A stretch of DNA of 9,565 bases. It comes from Phycisphaerae bacterium (GTDB lineage: Bacteria; Planctomycetota; Phycisphaerae; JAAYCJ01). Numbering within the stretch: position 1 is the first letter of the stretch; every line of letters starts with the position of its first letter. Below are positions 5,892 to 9,565 of the stretch, one piece after another. Under the pieces are notes generated by a model that was not told the origin of the DNA, made no database searches, and worked only from the letters and a program-made list of their open reading frames with translations. The stretch is taken from the NCBI GenBank assembly GCA_012514125.1, contig JAAZAW010000197.1:1-9565 (forward strand), written 5' to 3'. Both the position numbers and the translations under genes were made by a program.

Positions 5892-6434
5892 ATGACGAAA
5901 CGGGAGACGGCGGTTTTGGCGTGTCGGCTTTTTTCGATTTATGGAATTTTTATGTTTCTTTCGTGGGCGGGAATAATGATCCAAGGCGGTTGGTCAATGT
6001 TTAACTTGAGGCCTGGAAGCTCGGGTAAGGAATTTCTGTTATTCATTATATTTGTGACACCGGTGATTCTTCTTTTGTTGTTTTCGATCTGGATTTGGCG
6101 AAAGGCGGATTGGCTGGCGGGGAAAATGCTGCCGGGTGCCGAGGTTTCGACGGGAGAATCGGTGTTGACGGCGTCGGATTTACAGGTAGTTGCGTTTTCT
6201 GTTGTCGGATTGATTGCTATTGTTCAAGCTTTACCGCAGATCAGCAGTTTGGTGATGGAATATAAATTTCGTACAGAGGTGTCGGAGGGCGGACAATTTC
6301 CGGGAGGTGGGTTTGATCGGCAAGTGGTCTTTGGGAGTGTGAAATTATTGGTTGGTTTGGGGTTGCTGTTTGGGGCGCGAGGGTTGGCGGGAATTTTGCA
6401 TAGTGTTCGGAGTGCCGGGACGCCGAAGGACTGA
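5892..6434 (+). CDS. Hypothetical membrane protein with about four transmembrane segments
   Basis: A 180-residue protein that I cannot assign to a named family. Four hydrophobic segments are visible at roughly residues 8-30, 48-69 (followed by WRKADWLAGK), 97-120 and 146-167. Positive charges after TM2 (RK, about 70-71) and in the C-terminal tail (HSVRSAGTPK) suggest cytoplasmic loops there. A short polar loop between TM3 and TM4 is rich in glycine (EGGQFPGGGF, about 132-141). There are no catalytic motifs. GAGAGGA lies 7 nt before the start codon. The upstream flank is the inverted-repeat element, and a weak AT-rich hairpin lies downstream at 6471-6489. It is co-directional with DUF488 and the aminotransferase, but nothing shows a functional link. 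Confidence 0.75.
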   Translation: MTKRETAVLACRLFSIYGIFMFLSWAGIMIQGGWSMFNLRPGSSGKEFLLFIIFVTPVILLLLFSIWIWRKADWLAGKMLPGAEVSTGESVLTASDLQVVAFSVVGLIAIVQALPQISSLVMEYKFRTEVSEGGQFPGGGFDRQVVFGSVKLLVGLGLLFGARGLAGILHSVRSAGTPKD

Positions 6435-6470
6435 TTTTGATCCATTTCAGGAACCTTGTTTTTCGTGGCT

Positions 6471-6489
6471 AAAAAGATTGACTCTTTTT
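6471..6489 (+). terminator. Weak AT-rich hairpin after the membrane-protein gene
   Basis: AAAAAGA (6471-6477) and TCTTTTT (6483-6489) around a 5-nt loop, 37 bp past the stop. The 3' arm doubles as a short T-tract. The stem has little GC, so it may be only a weak terminator. Confidence 0.3.
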
Positions 6490-6602
6490 GGGCGGATGAT
6501 TATTCTTGATGGTTTGTTATCCGGTTGATGGATGCGGTGATAGACGTATCTCAAGCGGAAAGATAGCTTGAAAGAGATCATTTATGCAATAGGAGGTCGA
6601 AG

Positions 6603-7736
6603 ATGGCCAAGATACGTTTGTTTACTCCCGGTCCGACGCCCGTACCCGAACAGGTGATGCTGGAGATGGCCCAGCCGATGGATCATCATCGGACGTCGCA
6701 GTATCAGGAGATTCTGGGTAAGGTGCTTGAAGGCCTTAAATATGTGTTCCAGACGAAGAATGATGTGCTGGTATTTACGTCCAGCGGGACGGGTTCGATG
6801 GAGGGTGCGATTGTCTGCACGGCTCAGCCTGGGAAGAAGACGCTGATTGTTCAGGGAGGGAAATTTGGTGAGCGTTGGGGCGAGGTTTGTGCGGCGTTTG
6901 ATATTCCGCATACGATCATGAATGTGGAATGGGGCAAGGGGGCGGATGTTGGTTTGATAGAAAAGGCGCTTAAGGACGATCCGACGATCGGCGCGGTGGT
7001 TGTGGTTCATTGCGAGACTTCGACGGCGGCGGCGAGTAATATTGAGGCGATTGCGAAGGTGGTTTCTCAGACGCCTGCGGTGTTGATTGTGGATGCGATC
7101 AGTTCTGCGGCAGCCATGCCGATCAAGGTGGATGAATGGGGGATTGATATTGTTTGCACCGGTTCGCAGAAGGCGTTGATGCTGCCGCCGGGGTTGGCTT
7201 TTTCGGTTGTGAGCGAGAAGGCCTGGAAGATTATCGAGGCCAATAAGCCCAAGGCGTATTATTTTGATTATCGTGCTTATCGCAAGGCGATTAAGGGTGT
7301 TGATACGCCGTACACTTCGGCTTTGACGCTGGTGAAGGGGTTGAACAAGTCTCTTGAGATGATCCGCGCTGAAGGGATTGAAAATGTCTGGTCTCGTGTG
7401 TCGAAACTGGCAGGGGCATGTCGGTCTGCGTTCGAGGCGATGGGGATTAAGCTTTATGCGACCGATCCTGCGGATTCGGTGACGGCGTTTTGGGTTCCGG
7501 AAGGGATCGATGAAGTCGCGTTCCGTAAGACGATGCGTGCCCGGTACGGTGTTCACCTGGCGGCGGGTCAGGGGAAGATCAAGGGCAAGGTTGTTCGGAT
7601 CAACCATATGGGTTATGTCGATATGGTCGATACGATGGGCGCATTGGCTGCGATTGAAACGGTTTTGTTGCAGATGGGATACAAGTTTACACCTGGTGCC
7701 GGACTTGCCGCTGCTCAGAAAGTGCTTTGTCAATAA
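6603..7736 (+). CDS. Class V PLP-dependent aminotransferase (alanine/serine-glyoxylate aminotransferase family)
   Basis: A 377-residue aminotransferase of fold type I. The N-terminal FTPGPTPVPEQVMLEMAQPMDHHR (7-30) is typical of the alanine-glyoxylate, serine-glyoxylate and serine-pyruvate group. FTSSGTGSMEGAI (58-70) forms the cofactor phosphate cup, HCETSTA (136-142) follows, VDAISS (163-168) contributes Asp164 to the pyridine nitrogen, and Lys190 in TGSQKALMLPPG (187-198) is the Schiff-base lysine. The C-terminal RARYGVHLAAGQGKIKGKVVRINHMG (334-359) has the arginines usual for substrate carboxylate binding. It probably transfers an amino group between alanine, serine or phosphoserine and glyoxylate, pyruvate or 2-oxoglutarate. 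The donor and acceptor cannot be fixed from sequence. AGGAGG lies 6 nt before the ATG, a strong ribosome site. A strong terminator follows and no serA-like gene is adjacent, so it appears to be monocistronic. Confidence 0.9.
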   Translation: MAKIRLFTPGPTPVPEQVMLEMAQPMDHHRTSQYQEILGKVLEGLKYVFQTKNDVLVFTSSGTGSMEGAIVCTAQPGKKTLIVQGGKFGERWGEVCAAFDIPHTIMNVEWGKGADVGLIEKALKDDPTIGAVVVVHCETSTAAASNIEAIAKVVSQTPAVLIVDAISSAAAMPIKVDEWGIDIVCTGSQKALMLPPGLAFSVVSEKAWKIIEANKPKAYYFDYRAYRKAIKGVDTPYTSALTLVKGLNKSLEMIRAEGIENVWSRVSKLAGACRSAFEAMGIKLYATDPADSVTAFWVPEGIDEVAFRKTMRARYGVHLAAGQGKIKGKVVRINHMGYVDMVDTMGALAAIETVLLQMGYKFTPGAGLAAAQKVLCQ

Positions 7737-7770
7737 GGAAGGGATGAGAAAGATTCGTTGAATTAACGAT

Positions 7771-7804
7771 ACGGACGGACTTTAACGGTTCGTCCGTTTT
7801 TTTT
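7771..7804 (+). terminator. Rho-independent terminator of the aminotransferase gene
   Basis: Stem ACGGACGGAC (7771-7780) pairs with GTTCGTCCGT (7788-7797) over 10 bp with one G-U, a 7-nt loop, then a run of eight T ending at 7804. It lies 34 bp past the stop codon. A textbook intrinsic terminator. Confidence 0.92.
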
Positions 7805-7889
7805 GATCGGGCGTGTGCGGTGACGATCTTGATTTTCGATTATCCTTGGGTAAAATTTAAATAAAACTTCCGGGAAGGTGTCATCGCGC

Positions 7890-7917
7890 TTGACACGGTG
7901 GCAGAAACGGGTATAAA
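7890..7917 (+). promoter_or_regulatory. Near-consensus sigma-70 promoter of tRNA-Gln
   Basis: TTGACA (7890-7895, perfect -35), 16-bp spacer, TATAAA (7912-7917, 5 of 6). The start is expected near 7924, about 6 nt before the mature tRNA 5' end. Confidence 0.85.
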
Positions 7918-7929
7918 TAATCTTAAGTT

Positions 7930-8002
7930 TGGCCTGTAGTTCAATTGGCAGAACGTCTGACTCTGGATCAGAAGGTTCTAGGTTCGATTCCTAGCAGGCC
8001 AG
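7930..8002 (+). tRNA. tRNA-Gln (anticodon CUG)
   Basis: A complete 73-nt cloverleaf. The acceptor stem TGGCCTG (7930-7936) pairs with CAGGCCA (7995-8001). The D stem is GTTC/GAAC (7939-7942, 7951-7954), the anticodon stem TCTGA/TCAGA (7956-7960, 7968-7972) with loop CTCTGGA placing CUG at 7963-7965, and the T arm CTAGG-TTCGATT-CCTAG (7978-7994). All stems are perfectly paired. The U1-A72 pair and G73 discriminator (8002) agree with glutamine identity. CCA is not encoded, and a T-run follows. Its 3' half is also the end of the integrase gene on the other strand and is the likely integration site of the mobile element. Confidence 0.95.
7968..8002. mobile_element. Putative attachment-site junction (att core region) in the 3' half of tRNA-Gln
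   Basis: A tyrosine integrase gene runs into the tRNA from the right and ends within it, the usual arrangement for islands inserted in the 3' part of a tRNA gene. The core should be a segment of the anticodon-to-acceptor region that is repeated at the far end of the element. That second copy is outside the window, so exact core limits cannot be given. Confidence 0.65.
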
Positions 8003-9251
8003 CTTTTTTTAATTCATTGCAATTGCATAAGTTAGGAATGTTTGGAAATAGGCCGTATTCGGTCGTTTCAGCCACTTGTGTCAAATCGCTCGGTTCTGTA
8101 TTCCATCCAATTCGACCCATTTCGGACGTGTACTGTGCCGGATTCTGTGCCGCTTTTTCGAAGTCTTCTTCTGTCGTTTGTAGGTAGTGTTTCATCGCCA
8201 CCGGCTGGCTATTGCCGATCCAGCTTACCACCACGTGAAGGGGATGGTTTTTCGTCAGTTCTGTCTCTCGACTGCTCCGAAGATTCTGGAAGGGCTTCGG
8301 CCAAGGCTTCAAACCTGCTTTCTCAATAATCCGAATGAAAGTTGTCCGAAGGTTCTGGCGAGTGTCCCGATATCGGGTAATCACGTATTCGGTTCCGGGC
8401 TTGGCCAGTTTAAAGCAATCCTCAAGATACGGTAGGAGTTCCGGGAAGATCGGCACAACGCGAACCCCGCCGCCCGTATGGTGTTCTGTCTTGCTGGCGT
8501 GAACCGTGAACCGGGACTTCGCCCAATTAATATCTTCCCATTTCAGCCGTAATACTTCACTTGGACACCGAACCCCGCCATACCTTGCCAACGCCACAAT
8601 CAAACGCCATTCGGCATCCGGGCAGGCATCGATAACCGCTTGGGTTTCTTCAAGTGATACGAAATACATCTTGGTTACATCGGCGAAATCGCCACACTTT
8701 ACGGCAGCAAAGGGGTTCTTGGGAATAATCTCCCGATCCACCGCCGCCGTAAAGAATTGACGGGCCAGCTTGCATAGCCGACGAACCGAACCTTCAGCCA
8801 TGTCTTGTTTCAGGAAGATACGGAACCTCTCCGCATCTCCAGCGTTAAACTCATTCAACAGTTTCTTTTCGCCAAAGCACTCGATCAGTTTTAGCTTGCC
8901 ATGCCCCAGCTTCAACCGTGTATTCGGCTTTACATCCGTTCGACTGGCGATATAGGTTTTAATCCACTGACCAAGGGTAGGGCATTCCTTGCGTTCACGT
9001 GGTTCAATTAGCCCAACCCGTTCGATCCTCTTACGGATTCCATCAGGCAAACCGGCAATCCATTCGGCGGTTGTATTCTTCGGAGACGATCCTGAAACGC
9101 TCGCACCAATCAAGTCTTCCATGAAAAGCTTTACGCTGTCGGCTTGTTTCTGTGTCAACTTTCCAAATCGAACCGTCTTTCGCTTCCCATCGGTCGCGAC
9201 AAATAAGATTCGAGTGCTTCCAGTTTGCTTGTCTCGGCTCAAACTCGCCAT
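7968..9251 (-). CDS. Tyrosine recombinase/phage-type integrase of the tRNA-Gln element
   Basis: A 427-residue site-specific recombinase. An N-terminal arm-binding region (about 1-90) precedes a core-binding SAM-like domain (about 91-185; TLGQWIKTYIASR) and a catalytic domain (about 195-365). Active-site candidates are Arg228 in YGGVRCPSE, Lys254 in SKTEH, Arg325 in QNLRSSR, and the nucleophile Tyr356 in MKHYLQTT. The usual box II His is Gln322 and the usual GHS is GNS (Asn347), substitutions that I associate with planctomycete integrases. A tail of about 60 residues follows the tyrosine, and its last 10-11 residues (AGLLGIEPRTF) are encoded by antisense tRNA-Gln. The start at 9251 lies 2 bp after the stop of the XRE gene, with GAAGG about 10 nt upstream, so coupled expression is likely. 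It should mediate integration and excision of the element extending rightwards. Confidence 0.9.
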   Translation of the reverse strand: MASLSRDKQTGSTRILFVATDGKRKTVRFGKLTQKQADSVKLFMEDLIGASVSGSSPKNTTAEWIAGLPDGIRKRIERVGLIEPRERKECPTLGQWIKTYIASRTDVKPNTRLKLGHGKLKLIECFGEKKLLNEFNAGDAERFRIFLKQDMAEGSVRRLCKLARQFFTAAVDREIIPKNPFAAVKCGDFADVTKMYFVSLEETQAVIDACPDAEWRLIVALARYGGVRCPSEVLRLKWEDINWAKSRFTVHASKTEHHTGGGVRVVPIFPELLPYLEDCFKLAKPGTEYVITRYRDTRQNLRTTFIRIIEKAGLKPWPKPFQNLRSSRETELTKNHPLHVVVSWIGNSQPVAMKHYLQTTEEDFEKAAQNPAQYTSEMGRIGWNTEPSDLTQVAETTEYGLFPNIPNLCNCNELKKAGLLGIEPRTF

Positions 9252-9253
9252 TG

Positions 9254-9463
9254 CTATTTTCCCTTCTTCCGTTTCGGTCGAATGATGATTTCAAGATCAA
9301 GACATTCCGCCAGTCGTTCCAGAGCTTCATAACTCACACCAGATAATCCCGCCATGAGTTTAGATAACTGCCCTTGGTCGATTCCTGTTTCCTTGGAAAT
9401 ACGGTATCGAGTTTTCCCGCCAGTTTCAATTGCATCACGAATTTGTTGTAGTATCTTTGACAT
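9254..9463 (-). CDS. Small XRE (Cro/CI)-family helix-turn-helix regulator
   Basis: A 69-residue protein that is nearly all one HTH domain. ISKETGIDQGQLSKLMAG (about 22-39) is the helix-turn-helix, followed by the SYEALERLAECLDLEIIIRP segment typical of XRE proteins and a basic tail (KRKKGK). It is probably a DNA-binding repressor or activator controlling the integrase and itself. The gene is directly upstream of the integrase (2-bp gap). A near-consensus promoter places the transcript start at or beside the ATG, so the message is probably leaderless, and there is no Shine-Dalgarno. An imperfect palindrome over the -35 box is a candidate operator. Its size fits regulators of small mobile elements. 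Its target is an inference. Confidence 0.85.
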   Translation of the reverse strand: MSKILQQIRDAIETGGKTRYRISKETGIDQGQLSKLMAGLSGVSYEALERLAECLDLEIIIRPKRKKGK

Positions 9464-9469
9464 GGTTTC

Positions 9470-9497
9470 ATTATACCGTTACTTGTAATTTTATCAA
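9470..9497 (-). promoter_or_regulatory. Strong promoter of the XRE-integrase unit, probably giving a leaderless mRNA
   Basis: On the minus strand TTGATA (9492-9497, 5 of 6), a 16-bp spacer and a perfect TATAAT (9470-9475). Only 6 nt (GAAACC) separate the -10 box from the ATG, so the expected start is the A of the start codon. The -35 box overlaps the stop codon of the upstream partial gene. Confidence 0.8.
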
Positions 9498-9499
9498 GT
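9481..9499. promoter_or_regulatory. Candidate operator: ACTTG-N9-CAAGT palindrome over the -35 box
   Basis: Arms ACTTG (9481-9485) and CAAGT (9495-9499) around a 9-bp AT-rich centre. It covers most of the spacer and the -35 box of the XRE promoter, where a bound repressor would block polymerase. Autoregulation by the XRE protein is the natural guess. Confidence 0.5.
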
Positions 9500-9565
9500 G
9501 TTATTTGCCGCCGTTTTTTGAGATTCTATCCAACGTTTCAAATCAAGCGGGTCATAAAGCACCCG
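9494..9565 (-). CDS. C-terminal end of a probable HTH_17/AlpA-type excisionase-like protein (start beyond the right edge)
   Basis: The last 23 codons of a minus-strand frame that enters from the right edge: RVLYDPLDLKRWIESQKT and a short tail ending at TGA (9494-9496). The pattern V-x-Y-x-x-x-D-L-x-x-W-I is typical of the C-terminal part of short MerR-like, HTH_17 DNA-binding proteins that serve as excisionases or element regulators. It fits the position directly upstream of an XRE gene and an integrase. With only 23 residues the call is tentative. Confidence 0.5.
   Translation of the reverse strand, partial: RVLYDPLDLKRWIESQKTAANNT

Noticed and set aside
5883..5895. Mini-frame ATG-CAT-CTA-TGA overlapping the start of the membrane-protein gene
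   Set aside because: Its ATG is part of the spacer right after the Shine-Dalgarno sequence and has no ribosome site of its own. Probably chance.
6582..7733. 383-codon minus-strand frame rich in Arg, His and Asn opposite the aminotransferase
   Set aside because: Skewed composition typical of a reverse-strand shadow. The aminotransferase on the plus strand has the PLP lysine and a strong ribosome site.
7945..8187. Plus-strand frame starting inside the tRNA (MAERLTLDQKVLGSIPSRP)
   Set aside because: The familiar false translation of a tRNA gene running into integrase antisense sequence.

Overview
The window looks like a chromosomal segment from a member of the Planctomycetota. The main reason is the tyrosine recombinase at the right end, whose C-terminal catalytic region (QNLR...WIGNS...HYLQTT) is of a type I associate with that phylum. 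The other genes are housekeeping-like and do not contradict this. The placement is an inference; no rRNA or marker gene is present.

Left part (1-4578, all minus strand). There are two transcription units read right to left. The first is adenylylsulfate kinase (cysC), then a DHH-family NrnA-like phosphoesterase, then an alkaline-phosphatase-superfamily phosphodiesterase. The genes are tightly spaced, the last two overlap by 11 bp, and the unit ends in a perfect 16-bp stem terminator at 1507-1547. CysC makes PAPS and NrnA-type enzymes remove its by-product pAp, so the unit reads as PAPS production plus pAp clean-up. The second unit has its own candidate promoter near 1390. It holds a class II (zinc) aldolase and the start of an L-fucose/L-arabinose isomerase-family gene that runs off the left edge, so it looks like a sugar or modified-sugar catabolic pair.

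Middle part (4579-6602). A 779-bp gene-free stretch separates the cysC unit from a divergent DUF488 (YeaO-like) gene. It contains a cluster of short hairpin repeats and a 3 x 12-bp tandem repeat. After the DUF488 gene comes a 138-bp element made of nested inverted repeats with the GAGCTTGTCGAAG core (MITE-like or REP-like), then an unknown four-helix membrane protein.

Right part (6603-9565). A class V aminotransferase ends in a strong terminator. It is followed by a tRNA-Gln(CUG) with a near-consensus promoter. An integrated mobile element begins at the 3' half of this tRNA. It carries a tyrosine integrase whose last ten or eleven codons are the antisense of the tRNA, a small XRE regulator with a near-consensus promoter and apparently no 5' leader, and the tail of an AlpA/HTH_17-type protein that runs off the right edge. 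The rest of the element lies outside the window.

I did not find a clearly new biological system. The points most worth following are the hairpin-repeat intergenic region, the integrase-tRNA overlap, the compact leaderless regulator promoter, and the cysC-nrnA-phosphodiesterase unit.
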